Shown here one piece after another: positions 17,688 through 27,420 of a stretch of DNA of 64,000 nt; position 1 is the first letter of the stretch; each line of letters opens with the position of its first letter. Below the pieces are notes generated by a model. It saw nothing but the letters and a program-made list of their open reading frames with translations. It was not told where the DNA came from and did no database searches. The position numbers and the translations under genes are program-made. The stretch is from Candidatus Onthovicinus excrementipullorum (GTDB lineage Bacteria; Bacillota; Clostridia; Oscillospirales; Acutalibacteraceae): positions 1 through 64,000 of the forward strand of contig DVHG01000003.1 of the NCBI GenBank assembly GCA_018712345.1. The letters are read 5' to 3'.

Positions 17688-20600
17688 ATGATGCAGCTCA
17701 TTCTGGGCCGCTCCGGCAGCGGAAAAACAAAATATCTGCTGGATGATACGGCGGCGCTGGCGCGTGCCGGTGCCGCGGTGGTCCTGTTGGTGCCGGAGCA
17801 GTTCTCCTTTGAGACGGAGCGTGCGATCCTGCGCCTGCTCGGCCCGCGCGACATGTCTCGGGTGGAGGTGCTGAGCTTTACCCGGCTGGTGGACAGCTTC
17901 CGGCGCGCCTACGGCGGCGGGGGATTGGAACCGGTCGGGGAGGCGGAGCGCGCGCTTTTGATGAGCCGCGCGGTGGATGCGGTGTCGGACAGTCTGGAGG
18001 TCTATGCAAAGAGCGCAGATTCCCCGGAATTTGTCCGGGAGCTGATCGCGCTCTCAGCACGGTGCCGCCAGTCCGGCGTGCGGCCCGAGCGGCTGCGGTC
18101 GGTGGCGGGGGAACTCGAATCCGGCCTGCTGAAGGATAAGTCGCACGAGCTATCACTGATTCTGGAGGCGTATGACACCCTCGTAAGCACCCAATATACC
18201 GAGCCGTTGGACGCGCTGGACAGGCTCGCCTCCGCTTTGGACGAGCACCCCTATTTTGCGGGGAAAACAGTGGCCGTCGATGCGTTTAAAAGCTTTACGG
18301 CTCAGGAGTATGCAGTCCTTTCGCGTATTCTTCGGCAGGCGGAGGAGGTCAAGATCACCCTGTGTACGGATTCCGTCGGTGAGGCGGGGGCTTGCTCCCG
18401 CTTTGCCGTCACATCTGCCACAGCACGCCGGCTGGTCCGTCTGGCAGGTTCCTGCGGTGTCCCGGTGCACCCGGCGCAGTACCTGCGGGAAGGGGTCCGC
18501 TTCCTGGAACCGGAGCTCTCAGCGCTGGAGGAAAATCTCTTTGAACCGTCGGGTTTCGTCTTTGACGGCCCCGCGGAGCATGTCACGCTCTATCAGGCGT
18601 ACAACCGCGCCGGTGAGTGTGATTACACTGCGCGGGAGATTAAGCGCCTGCTGCGTGAGGAGGGGTACCGGTGCCGGGAGATCGCCGTCGTCATGCGCGA
18701 TGAGGAGGCGTATATGCGCCCGCTGATGGGGGCGCTCGGCCGGTACGGCGTACCGCTGTTTGAGGACCGGCGCAGCTCCGTTGCAAGCCAGCCGCTGATG
18801 GTGTTTGTCCGCTGTGCGCTCAAAATTGCCGCGGGCGGATTTGATACGGACTCCCTCATGCGCTATGCCAAATCGGGCGTCTGCGGCGTGGAACGGGACG
18901 ATATCTCCGTACTTGAAAATTATGCCGTGATGTGGAATATCCGCTATGCGCAGTGGAAGCGCCCGTTTGAGCGCCACCCGCGCGGGTTGGAAACGGAATT
19001 TACCAATGCGGACACGGCTCTGCTTGGGCGGATTGAACAGACGCGTCTGGCGCTTGTGGAGCCGCTTCTGGCCTTTACGGCCCGCGCGCGGGAGGGATCA
19101 ACAGGGCGCGCGATCGCCACGGCAACATATGAGCTGCTGCAGCGGGTCGGTGCGGCGGAGAATCTGCTGCGTCTGGCGCGCGCGTTTGAATCGCGCGGGG
19201 AAGTGGAACTGGCGCTGGAGCAGGAGCGCGTGTGGGATATCCTCATGGATCTGCTCGGCGCCTTTGGAACCATCTATGAAAATGAGCAGCTCGGTGTGCA
19301 GAAATTTCTCTCGCTGTTTGAGATTGTCGTCTCCCTTCAGACGCTGGGGAACATTCCGCAGGGGCTGGATAATATCACCATTGCGGCGGCGGACCGCGCG
19401 CGCCTGGGGTCCCCGCGGGCGGTATTTCTGCTCGGGGTGAATGAGGGCGTGTTCCCTGCCGCAGCATCGGAGGGCGGCCTGTTTACGGACCCGGAGTACC
19501 GAATTTTGCAGGGGAGGGGAATTGAGCTCGGCGGGGTCTGCGAGGATCGCGCATTGGAGGAGCGCTTTACCACCTACTGTGCGGCAAGCGCCGCACGGGA
19601 GCGGCTCTATATCTGCTACGCACAGGCGGATGTAAAGGGGGAGGGCCTCTCGCCATCCGTACTGGTGGACGAATGTCGGCGGATTCTGCCTGCCTGTGTC
19701 AAGATGGCCCAGGGGGCGGAGGCGGCTATTGATCGGATTGAGAGCGGCAAATCCGCGCTGGCCCTGTATGCGGAGACCGCCGGTGGGAATTCCTCTGTCC
19801 GGCGTGCATTAGAGTCGTTTCTGGAGCCGGATCCCGCCTATGCTGGCACCGTGGAGGCGATCCGGCGCAGCGCGGCGCATGAAGACGCCGTGATGAAAGA
19901 TCCTGTGGCCGCAGAAAAGCTCTTTGGGAAGAATATGCTGATCTCCGCCTCCCGCGTGGAGACATACTACCAGTGCCCGTTCCAGTACTACTGCCGGTAC
20001 GGGCTGAAGGCCATGCCGCGCACCGCCGCCCAGCTCGACGCGATGCGCAGCGGCACGGCGATCCACTATGTGCTTGAGCACATGATCCGGGAGCTCGGAG
20101 CTGGTGGGCTGTCCGCGCTCAGGCCGGATGAGCGCCTCAGCCTGGTGGAAAAATATTTGTACCGCTATCGGGAGGAGTTTATGGGCGGCGAGGCCTCCTT
20201 GACGGCGCGGGACCGTTATGCGTTTGCAACTCTGGTGCGGACCGTGTACAGCCTGATTAACCGTATTGCGCAGGAACTGTCGGAGTGCTCATTTGAGCCG
20301 GCGGATTTTGAACTGGAGATCGGCGGGGAGGGGGAGATTCTGCCCTATACGGTCGCCCTCGGCGACGGCTCTACCCTGCGGATTCAGGGCAAGGTAGACC
20401 GCGTAGATATCTGCCGCCGGGGGGATGAGACGCTGCTGCGCGTGATCGATTATAAGTCCGGTGCCAAGGAGTTTCGCCTGTGTGACGTGATGCAGGGTCT
20501 GAATATCCAGATGGTGCTCTACCTCATGTGCATTGCACGGGGCGGTGCGGAGCACTATGGCGGCCGGATTGTCCCCGCAGGGGTACTGTATCTCTCCTCG

Positions 20601-21068
20601 CGTGGGCCGGATAAAAATCTCGGCCGCCATGCGACGGACCGTGAGGTGCTTGAGAAGGAGGACCGCGCCTACCGCATGAGCGGGATGGTGCTCGATGATG
20701 CGCAGGTGATCCTCGCCATGGAGCACGACGGAACCGGGAAGTTTATCCCCGCTGGGGTGGATGACACGCACAAGACGTTCGGCAGTGTGATCTCCTCCGA
20801 GCAGTTCCGCGCGCTCTCCGCACGGATCGACGGCCTGCTCCGCCAGATGGGCGAAGGGCTCCATCAGGGGCAGATCCGCGCCTATCCGGCCTACAGCAAA
20901 ACGCACGATAAAATCTGCGAATACTGTGATTACCGCGACATCTGCCGCGATGACGGGAGCCGCAAGCGGGTTCTTGAAGAGCTCGATCACGGTAAATGTC
21001 TTGCCGAATTAAAGGGGGGAGGGGACGGCCATGCCGCAGTGGACACCGGAACAGAAAAACGCAATTGA
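17688..21068 (+). CDS. addB: ATP-dependent helicase/nuclease subunit B
   Basis: 1126 residues, close to Bacillus AddB. With AddA it processes double-strand breaks for recombination; AddB recognises the regulatory (Chi-like) sequence and has one nuclease. N-terminal Walker A: LGRSGSGKTKYLL. The C-terminal nuclease has RVIDYKSGAKEF, and the four iron-sulfur cysteines are present at residues 763, 1077, 1080 and 1086 (C-x2-C-x5-C in ICEYCDYRDICRD), the same spacing as in B. subtilis. GGGGGA lies before the ATG. Its last 38 bases overlap the start of addA. Confidence 0.95.
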   Translation: MMQLILGRSGSGKTKYLLDDTAALARAGAAVVLLVPEQFSFETERAILRLLGPRDMSRVEVLSFTRLVDSFRRAYGGGGLEPVGEAERALLMSRAVDAVSDSLEVYAKSADSPEFVRELIALSARCRQSGVRPERLRSVAGELESGLLKDKSHELSLILEAYDTLVSTQYTEPLDALDRLASALDEHPYFAGKTVAVDAFKSFTAQEYAVLSRILRQAEEVKITLCTDSVGEAGACSRFAVTSATARRLVRLAGSCGVPVHPAQYLREGVRFLEPELSALEENLFEPSGFVFDGPAEHVTLYQAYNRAGECDYTAREIKRLLREEGYRCREIAVVMRDEEAYMRPLMGALGRYGVPLFEDRRSSVASQPLMVFVRCALKIAAGGFDTDSLMRYAKSGVCGVERDDISVLENYAVMWNIRYAQWKRPFERHPRGLETEFTNADTALLGRIEQTRLALVEPLLAFTARAREGSTGRAIATATYELLQRVGAAENLLRLARAFESRGEVELALEQERVWDILMDLLGAFGTIYENEQLGVQKFLSLFEIVVSLQTLGNIPQGLDNITIAAADRARLGSPRAVFLLGVNEGVFPAAASEGGLFTDPEYRILQGRGIELGGVCEDRALEERFTTYCAASAARERLYICYAQADVKGEGLSPSVLVDECRRILPACVKMAQGAEAAIDRIESGKSALALYAETAGGNSSVRRALESFLEPDPAYAGTVEAIRRSAAHEDAVMKDPVAAEKLFGKNMLISASRVETYYQCPFQYYCRYGLKAMPRTAAQLDAMRSGTAIHYVLEHMIRELGAGGLSALRPDERLSLVEKYLYRYREEFMGGEASLTARDRYAFATLVRTVYSLINRIAQELSECSFEPADFELEIGGEGEILPYTVALGDGSTLRIQGKVDRVDICRRGDETLLRVIDYKSGAKEFRLCDVMQGLNIQMVLYLMCIARGGAEHYGGRIVPAGVLYLSSRGPDKNLGRHATDREVLEKEDRAYRMSGMVLDDAQVILAMEHDGTGKFIPAGVDDTHKTFGSVISSEQFRALSARIDGLLRQMGEGLHQGQIRAYPAYSKTHDKICEYCDYRDICRDDGSRKRVLEELDHGKCLAELKGGGDGHAAVDTGTEKRN

Positions 21069-24000
21069 AGCCCGCGGCGGGACTGTCCTCGTCAGCGCGG
21101 CGGCCGGATCGGGGAAGACGGCTGTCCTCGTTGAGCGGGTGGTGGAACGCATCTGCGATGAGCAGTCCCCCTGCGATATCAATGAGATGCTGATTGTCAC
21201 CTTCACCCGCCTGGCGGCGGGGGAGATGCGTGAGCGCATTGCGGCGGAGCTGGCCCGGCGGTCTGCGGCGGACCCATCCAACCGCCGTCTGGCACGCCAG
21301 CAGGTGCTGATCGATCAGGCGTCCATCGGCACGATTGACAGCTTCTGTGCCGCGCTGGTGCGGGAAAATTTCCATGCCCTGGGGATTCCCGCGGATTTCG
21401 GAACGCTGGACGACGCGGATGCCGCCCAGCTCAAGCGTGCGGCGTGCGGTCAGGCGCTTGAAGAGCTGTATGAACGCAATCCGCCCGGCCTGCCGGAGCT
21501 GCGCGAGCTGTTCGGCAGCGGACGCCTTGATCTCCAGCTGGAGGAGACGATCATCCGCATTGATGAATTCATTATGGCTTATCCCTTCCCGGAGGAGTGG
21601 CTGGACGCCGCGCTCTCCTCCTACGATATAACGGATGGGCTCGCCGGGAACCGGTGGGGAATGCTGGCCTTTGAACTGCTGGAGCAGAGCGGGGAGGACG
21701 CCGTGCGGATTCTGGAATCCTGCCGGGAACTGATCGCGGATGCGGACGATGCACTCGTCCGCGGGGCGATGCCCGCCATTGAGAGTGAGCTTGAATATGC
21801 GCAGTCGTTCCTGCGGCTCATACGCGGCCGGGACTGGGATGGCGCGTACGCGCTTGTATCCGGGTACAAATACGGGACCTTGCGCACGGCCAAGTCCGAA
21901 TGCCGCGATACGGCGGAGCTTGTCAAAGCGCGGCGTGAGTTTGTCAAAAAAAACATCTTTGGCTCCACTGTCAGGGGTATCCTCTGTGCCACGGAGGCGG
22001 AGACACGTGAGGATTTTTGCACGCTGCGCCCCATCCTCGCGCTGCTGTTTGATACGGTCCGGCGCTTTGAGGCTATCTACGGGGAGCTGAAGGCGCAACA
22101 GAACCAGTACGATTTCAGCGATATCATGCATCTGGCGCTCCGTCTGCTCGTTGAGAAGCGGGACGGGGAGACGGTCCGCACGGCCTATGCCGCCCAGATC
22201 GCCTCCCGATACCGGGAAATCATGGTTGACGAATATCAGGACGTCAATGAGGCGCAGGAGCTGCTCTTCCGTGCTGTCTCAGATGGGGAGAAAAACCTCT
22301 TCTTTGTCGGGGATGTCAAGCAGAGTATCTACGGCTTCCGCCAGTCCATGCCGCGTATCTTCATCCGCCGCCGCGCCGCAATGACGCCGTACGACGGGGA
22401 ACACTATCCGGCCTGCATCACGCTCGGGCGCAATTTCCGCTCCCGCAAGGGCGTTACAGATGCGGTCAATTATGTGTTTTCCCGGGTGATGTCGCAGCGG
22501 GCGGGGGAGCTCATCTACGGCCCGGAGGAGGCGCTTGTCTACAGTGCGCCATATGCAGAGGAGAATCCATCCCCGGATGTCTCTTTCATTGCGGTGGATC
22601 GGAAGGGGGACAGCCCCGCCTATATCGCGCGCCTGATCCGGGAAAAGCTTGACTCCGGCATGACGGTCAGTCAGAAAACGGACGGCGGCATGATCCGCAG
22701 GCCGATCCGCTGTGGAGATATCTGTGTCCTGCTGCGATATTACAGCGCACATGTTGAGGAGTATATACAGGCTTTTGAAAAGGAGGAGATCCCGCTGCGT
22801 GCCGGCGGAGATGATGAGATCTTTTCTCAGCCGGAGAGCAAAGTTGTGCTCTCGCTGTTGCGCGTGATTGACAATCCCATCCAGGATATTCCGCTGCTTG
22901 CGGTCCTGTTTTCGCCCATCTTTGGCTTCACGCCGGATGAGGCAGCACTCATCCGCGCTGGCCATCGGGACGGGAGCCTGTATGCCGCCGTATGTGCGGC
23001 GGCGGACCGCGGAGACGCGCACTGCCGAACCTTTCTAAAGGAGCTTGAGGAGATGCGCGATCTGGCGGCTGTCCTCACCCCGGGGGAACTGGTGGAGCGG
23101 CTCTATGACAGGACCGGTTACCCAACCATTGCCTCCGCCGGTAAGCCGGATGCGGCGGACAACCTGAACGTCCTGCTTGACTACGCGCGCTCCTTCCGGC
23201 GGGATACTGGGATCGGCGGTTTCGTCCGGTATATCGACTCCGTCGCTGAGGGCGGCGGAATACGGATGAAGGCGGGCGTGCGTGAGAGTGACGCGGTGAC
23301 GCTGATGAGCGTCCATAAGAGCAAGGGGCTCGAGTACCCGGTCTGCATCCTGGCCGGGTGCGAATACAGGATGAATAACCGCTCTGCGCAGGGGAATGTG
23401 GTGCTCCACTCTCGCTATGGGGCAGGGCTGAAGATGATCGATCTTAAGCGCATGCGTAAGTTCGACACGGTTGCCAAGGCGGTTGCCGGGGAACTTGTGC
23501 GTACGGAGGGGATCAGTGAGGGGCTGCGCCTACTCTATGTGGCGATGACGCGTGCGCGGGAGGAACTGATCCTCGTCGCGGAGATGCCCAGGCTGGACGC
23601 TGAAGTCACGCGTTGTGCCGCGCTGATCGGCCCGGACGGCTGCGTGGATCCGGCATTTATCGCCGGCAGCGGCCGGTTCAGTGACTGGATCGTTGCGGCG
23701 CTGCTTTCCCATCCGGATGCGCGCCTCCTGCGCGATGGCGTGCCTTTCCGGGTGCCGGTGGGGCAGGCGTCGTCCCCGATGCGCTTTTTGTCCGGCAGGG
23801 CGCCGGACGCGGAGACAGAGACGGATCCTGCGGCGGAGGCGACGCAGGAGGATTTGCTTGATCGTGAGCACTTCCTGGCGGATGTGCGCGCACGGGTGGA
23901 GTATGTCTATCCGTACCTCCCGCTTTCAGAAGTCGCAGCCAAGCGCGCGGCGTCCCACGGAGAGGAGAGCGCCGTGGACAGTGCCTTTTTTGCCACTTCA

Positions 24001-24543
24001 CGCCCCGCCTACATGAACAGCCGGGGGCTGACGCCCGCCCAGCGCGGGACAGCCTCACACGCGTATATGCAGTTTGCCGATTACGGGCGCGCGGCCTCGG
24101 ATGCCGGCGCGGAAGGGGAGCGGCTCGCGGCGGAGGGGTTTCTCACGCCGGTGCAGGCGCAGGCGGTCGATTACGGCCAGATCACCCGCTTTTTTGCGGG
24201 GCCGCTGTATGAGCGGATCCGCCGTTCCCCCCACGTCTACCGGGAGGAAAAGTTTGCCATTGAGGTGCCGGCCGGGGAGTACTATGACCTGCCGGACGGG
24301 GAGATGGCGCGGGAGCTGATCTTCCTCCAGGGGATCGTGGACTGCGCCTTTGAGGAGAACGGCGGCCTCGTTATCGTCGATTATAAGACGGACCGGGTAC
24401 GCGACGCCCGGACACTCCTGGAGCATTACAGCGGCCAGATGAACGTCTACCGCAGGGCGATGGAACTGTGCAAGGGCCTGCCTGTTCGGGCGTGTATCCT
24501 GTACTCCTTTGCGCTGGGGGAGGCCATTTATGTGGAACCATAA
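21031..24543 (+). CDS. addA: ATP-dependent helicase/nuclease subunit A
   Basis: 1170 residues. A UvrD-type (SF1A) helicase fused to a RecB-family nuclease. Seen: Q-motif and Walker A in WTPEQKNAIEA and SAAAGSGKTAVL; motif II in IMVDEYQDVNEAQ; motif III FVGDVKQSIYGFR; motif V/VI in LMSVHKSKGLEYPV and RLLYVAMTRAREEL; nuclease residues in RGTASHAYMQ and VIVDYKTDRVRD. All catalytic residues appear intact. A strong site (GGGGGGAGGGG) lies inside the addB end, so translation is coupled. A bidirectional terminator follows 60 bases after the stop. Confidence 0.95.
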   Translation: MPQWTPEQKNAIEARGGTVLVSAAAGSGKTAVLVERVVERICDEQSPCDINEMLIVTFTRLAAGEMRERIAAELARRSAADPSNRRLARQQVLIDQASIGTIDSFCAALVRENFHALGIPADFGTLDDADAAQLKRAACGQALEELYERNPPGLPELRELFGSGRLDLQLEETIIRIDEFIMAYPFPEEWLDAALSSYDITDGLAGNRWGMLAFELLEQSGEDAVRILESCRELIADADDALVRGAMPAIESELEYAQSFLRLIRGRDWDGAYALVSGYKYGTLRTAKSECRDTAELVKARREFVKKNIFGSTVRGILCATEAETREDFCTLRPILALLFDTVRRFEAIYGELKAQQNQYDFSDIMHLALRLLVEKRDGETVRTAYAAQIASRYREIMVDEYQDVNEAQELLFRAVSDGEKNLFFVGDVKQSIYGFRQSMPRIFIRRRAAMTPYDGEHYPACITLGRNFRSRKGVTDAVNYVFSRVMSQRAGELIYGPEEALVYSAPYAEENPSPDVSFIAVDRKGDSPAYIARLIREKLDSGMTVSQKTDGGMIRRPIRCGDICVLLRYYSAHVEEYIQAFEKEEIPLRAGGDDEIFSQPESKVVLSLLRVIDNPIQDIPLLAVLFSPIFGFTPDEAALIRAGHRDGSLYAAVCAAADRGDAHCRTFLKELEEMRDLAAVLTPGELVERLYDRTGYPTIASAGKPDAADNLNVLLDYARSFRRDTGIGGFVRYIDSVAEGGGIRMKAGVRESDAVTLMSVHKSKGLEYPVCILAGCEYRMNNRSAQGNVVLHSRYGAGLKMIDLKRMRKFDTVAKAVAGELVRTEGISEGLRLLYVAMTRAREELILVAEMPRLDAEVTRCAALIGPDGCVDPAFIAGSGRFSDWIVAALLSHPDARLLRDGVPFRVPVGQASSPMRFLSGRAPDAETETDPAAEATQEDLLDREHFLADVRARVEYVYPYLPLSEVAAKRAASHGEESAVDSAFFATSRPAYMNSRGLTPAQRGTASHAYMQFADYGRAASDAGAEGERLAAEGFLTPVQAQAVDYGQITRFFAGPLYERIRRSPHVYREEKFAIEVPAGEYYDLPDGEMARELIFLQGIVDCAFEENGGLVIVDYKTDRVRDARTLLEHYSGQMNVYRRAMELCKGLPVRACILYSFALGEAIYVEP

Positions 24544-24603
24544 AGACGGGTGGCAGACAGTCCGTTTTGTAAAGGCCGCATATTTCATTTCTGAAACATA
24601 TCA

Positions 24604-24646
24604 AAACACCTCCTGTGGTTTCGACTGTGTGCCATAGGAGGTGTTT
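24604..24646. terminator. Bidirectional terminator, addA / methyltransferase
   Basis: Stem AAACACCTCCTGTGG / CCATAGGAGGTGTTT (one G-T mismatch pair) with T-rich flanks on both strands between convergent genes. Confidence 0.85.
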
Positions 24647-24653
24647 ATTTTGC

Positions 24654-25427
24654 TTATCGCGTCTGTTTTGATTTTTTTATCCCCTTATAAATATAATAGG
24701 GCTTTGAGAAAATATAGTCGCCGTTACTGTGAGCGGTTTTAAGATTATCAATAAAATCATCGTATTCCTGAGCAGTCAATACACCTGTTTTTTCTTCCGC
24801 AAGCCACCCAATTTGTCGGCTGAAATCATAGCCGAAATATCCATCCCGGTATTCTGTCTCCACCACGTTGTGAACGTGAACTTCACTGTCAAAAAGGCCG
24901 GTTTTATGAAAAAGGCCAAATTCCCTGCGCCCGATCCAGCTGTCCAGATCGTCCATCCAGGGCTGTTTGGTAACGGCATAGGCGTGGATGGCCTTTGAAA
25001 TTAGTTCCTTGTTTTCTCCATTGTAGACGATACTATCCCAGTCACAGTTTACGCAAATGACGGTTCCGCCCGGCTTGAGAATACGATATACCTCCTTTAC
25101 AAAGAGCTCCTTATCACTCAAGCACTCGAGCATGTCTTTTGTAAATACGAAATCATAAGTGGCGTCGGGAAGATTCAGTGGCCCTGAACAGTCCATAACT
25201 TTCAGTTGGATCGGTTTTTTATACTTGACATTTTTAAACCCTTTATCAGTTATGTCAACGCCCAGCGCGGTTTTGATTTTATCGGAGAAAACATCCATAA
25301 ATCCCAGCAAAAATCCGGCATCACGGCACCCCAGATCGATCACGGCAGCATTTTCGGGAAGTTCAAGCAGTTTATATATGGCGGCATTCAATGAGGAATG
25401 TTCCATTTTCTGTTGTGTTTTGTGCAT
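24654..25427 (-). CDS. Class I SAM-dependent methyltransferase
   Basis: 257 residues. Motif I is visible as VIDLGCRDAGFLLGF, followed by GVDITDKGFKNV (acidic end of strand 2), YDFVFTKDMLECL (motif post-II) and ILKPGGTVICVN, the Methyltransf_11-type layout. The substrate is unknown. Base composition is visibly more AT-rich than the surrounding genes, and the gene has a long structured leader, so it may have been acquired. AGGAGGGC lies 9 bases before the ATG. It is a single-gene unit ended by the terminator shared with addA. Confidence 0.8.
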   Translation of the reverse strand: MHKTQQKMEHSSLNAAIYKLLELPENAAVIDLGCRDAGFLLGFMDVFSDKIKTALGVDITDKGFKNVKYKKPIQLKVMDCSGPLNLPDATYDFVFTKDMLECLSDKELFVKEVYRILKPGGTVICVNCDWDSIVYNGENKELISKAIHAYAVTKQPWMDDLDSWIGRREFGLFHKTGLFDSEVHVHNVVETEYRDGYFGYDFSRQIGWLAEEKTGVLTAQEYDDFIDNLKTAHSNGDYIFSKPYYIYKGIKKSKQTR

Positions 25428-25833
25428 GATATTGTGCCCTCCTTTTGATCAATAAAATGAAAATCGCTGCCTACAGCCATATGCCGTAAACAGCGAGTAA
25501 AAAGCTCATATCTTAATACGCTTACCCCTGTTTTCAGGCACACAGCAGCATATACCTGTACCCAAAAACAAGTACAGGTATTCATCGTCGTCTGCATCGG
25601 ATGATGGAAAGCGTCATAGCCATAGCCTCCGGTTGTGTTTCTGTTACGGGTGAAGCGGCGGGTAACCAAAAACAAAGAATCTATACCGCACGATGCGCGG
25701 AGAAGAGAATACCGTGCCTACAGAATAGCATAACACAGTGGGAAAATCAAGCTCAGATTCAGACTTGGCGGTATAACTGTAAAACGCGCTGTGTGCTGAA
25801 CTGCCTGAGGACTTACTAAAATGATGAATGCAA
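25428..25833 (-). promoter_or_regulatory. Long structured leader of the methyltransferase gene
   Basis: About 400 bases without a convincing gene. On the minus strand a hairpin CCTGTAC/GTACAGG (25578-25555) is followed by an imperfect hairpin closed by CGCTG/CAGCG (25495-25465) with the T-rich tail ATTTTCATTTTATT, a terminator-like arrangement just before the methyltransferase ribosome site. An overlapping open frame of 95 codons (25675-25388) contains the start ATG-AAT-ACC-TGT, could act as a leader peptide, and runs into the gene. This resembles attenuator control; no -35/-10 pair was assigned with confidence. Confidence 0.4.
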
Positions 25834-25867
25834 AACGCCCTGAGGCAACAGAGGACCTCAAGGCGTT
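25834..25867 (-). terminator. Terminator after the flavodoxin gene
   Basis: Stem AACGCC-TGAGG / CCTCA-GGCGTT with one unpaired C/A and loop CAACAGAGGA; TTTT follows on the minus strand, 18 bases past the flavodoxin stop. Confidence 0.75.
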
Positions 25868-25885
25868 CCTGATTTTCATGATTGA

Positions 25886-26383
25886 TCAGGCCATCGTCGG
25901 CAGCAGATCACGCTGCTGGGCGTAGGAGATCACATCGGATTCCCTCTTTTTCAGCTGCTTTGCATTGACGTTTACCACGCTGCTGCAATGACCTCCCGCC
26001 AGCTGAATGCGCTTGCGCAGGATGTCGGCGGCGTGAGCCCCCGCCGCGGTTCCAAAAATCATGCCGATGACCTCCTTGCCGCTGAGGTTGACGCAGTGCA
26101 GGAAGGCGTTGACAGCCGGGGCCGGGCTGAACGCCCAAGCGGGCGTGGCGATGATGACGGTATCATAGGCGTCAATATCCACGTCGATTTCGTCGATCAT
26201 AGAGCCCTCGCCGGCGGCAGCGGCAATTGCCCCCACCGTGCAGGCGGAGAGGACGCCGCGGTCGTATTTTTCACGTAGCTCAATCACATCGATCTCACCT
26301 TCGCGGCGGGATTTTTCACACAGTGTCCGCACATCGTCCTTGATGGAATAATAGACAAGCAGCGTTTTCATGATCCAAGTCAT
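25886..26383 (-). CDS. Flavodoxin-family protein
   Basis: 165 residues. KTLLVYYSIKDDVRTL at the start corresponds to the phosphate-binding loop of flavodoxins, though the T/S-x-T-G pattern is replaced by SIKDD. DTVIIATPAWAFSPAPAVNAFL matches the second FMN loop (TPxW...P), and GKEVIGMIFGTAAGAHA the third. It probably binds FMN and transfers electrons or reduces quinones. The first ATG (26383) overlaps the hydrolase stop as ATGA but lies one base from AAGGAG; a second ATG at 26371 is an alternative. Coupled to the upstream hydrolase. Confidence 0.75.
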   Translation of the reverse strand: MTWIMKTLLVYYSIKDDVRTLCEKSRREGEIDVIELREKYDRGVLSACTVGAIAAAAGEGSMIDEIDVDIDAYDTVIIATPAWAFSPAPAVNAFLHCVNLSGKEVIGMIFGTAAGAHAADILRKRIQLAGGHCSSVVNVNAKQLKKRESDVISYAQQRDLLPTMA

Positions 26384-27345
26384 ACTCCTTTGGCAACAGA
26401 TTTCTTAGCGGCGATTTTTTCATCCGCCCAGTCCAGAATATCCTGATAGACCTCGTCCCTGTTCAGCTCATTGAGGATTTCATGCCGCCCGCCGGGATAC
26501 AGCTTGACGGTCACGTCCTGATGGCCGCTCTTTTTCAGTCCTGCGGAGACTTCACGGATCCCTTTCCCGTAGCTCCCGACGGGGTCCTCTTCACCGGAGA
26601 CCAGCAGCATCGGCAGGATGTAGGGGACATTCCGGTACCAGTTTTTGGAGGAGATGTCCTGAAGAAGCTTAAACAGCTCACGGTAGCCGAGCGCCGTGAA
26701 AAGAAAGCCGCAGAGTGGATCCTCAATGTAGCGGTCCACGATCTCATTGTCGCGCGTGAGCCAGTCGAATTTGGTACGCGGCGGCTTGAAGTGGCTGTTA
26801 TAACTGCCGAAGGCGAGGGAGTCCAGCAGCGGGCTGCGGTAATGATCTCCCTTTTCGCGCGCCACAAAGGCGGCGATCGCCGCACCGATGCCGGCGCCGG
26901 GATTGGCGCCGCTCGTCCCACAGAAAATTGCGGCGTCGATCTTATCCCCATACCGGGCGCAGTACTTCCGTACCACAAAGGAGCCCATTGAATGCCCAAA
27001 CAGCACGACCGGCTTTCCGGGAAATTCCTGCTGGGCGATACCGGTGAGCGTTTTGACATCGCCCACGAGTGTGTCGCGGCCGTTCTCCCGGCCGAAGTAG
27101 CCGAGCTCCTCCTCACCGGAGACGGACTTGCCGTGCCCGAGGTGGTCGTTGATGAAGACGGCGTATCCGTGCTCTGCCAGAAATTCCGCAAAACGGTCAT
27201 ACCGGGCGGAGTGCTCCGCCATGCCGTGCGCGATCTGGAAGACCGCCTTGACGCTGTCCCTGTCCTCCGGCTCGATGCTCTTTGCGTAGATGTTGCACAG
27301 CTTGGAGACGGAGAGGTAGGAGTACTCATTTACCTTGAATGCCAA
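26380..27345 (-). CDS. Alpha/beta hydrolase, lysophospholipase/monoacylglycerol lipase type
   Basis: 321 residues. The sequence FQIAHGMAEHSARYDRFAEFL, INDHLGHGKSV and VVLFGHSMGSFVVRKY (nucleophile Ser in GHSMG) is typical of the Hydrolase_4/lysophospholipase family; the acid and base are likely in VSGEEDPVGSYG (Asp) and YPGGRHEILNE (His). No signal peptide, so it probably acts on glycerolipid or acyl esters in the cytoplasm. The start is TTG at 27345 with GAGGTG 8 bases upstream. A terminator-like hairpin lies in its leader (27375-27401), about 30 bases before the start. Confidence 0.85.
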   Translation of the reverse strand: MAFKVNEYSYLSVSKLCNIYAKSIEPEDRDSVKAVFQIAHGMAEHSARYDRFAEFLAEHGYAVFINDHLGHGKSVSGEEELGYFGRENGRDTLVGDVKTLTGIAQQEFPGKPVVLFGHSMGSFVVRKYCARYGDKIDAAIFCGTSGANPGAGIGAAIAAFVAREKGDHYRSPLLDSLAFGSYNSHFKPPRTKFDWLTRDNEIVDRYIEDPLCGFLFTALGYRELFKLLQDISSKNWYRNVPYILPMLLVSGEEDPVGSYGKGIREVSAGLKKSGHQDVTVKLYPGGRHEILNELNRDEVYQDILDWADEKIAAKKSVAKGV

Positions 27346-27374
27346 GACCTCATCACCTCACGCCAAAAATCAAT

Positions 27375-27410
27375 CCGGCTTACCGCTGTTTGGCGGGCCG
27401 GTTTTTGTTT
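27375..27410. terminator. Terminator-like hairpin in the leader of the lipase-like gene
   Basis: Nested stems CCGGC/GCCGG and CCGC/GCGG around TGTTT (27375-27401). On the plus strand it is followed by TTTTTGTTT; on the minus strand by ATTGATTTTTGG. No rightward gene ends here, so on the minus strand it may act as an attenuator, or the plus-strand form ends an unannotated short transcript. Confidence 0.5.
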
Positions 27411-27420
27411 ATATTCAATA

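Noticed and set aside
20743..22131. 462-codon minus-strand frame across addB/addA
   Set aside because: Spans two strongly supported genes on the other strand; composition artefact.
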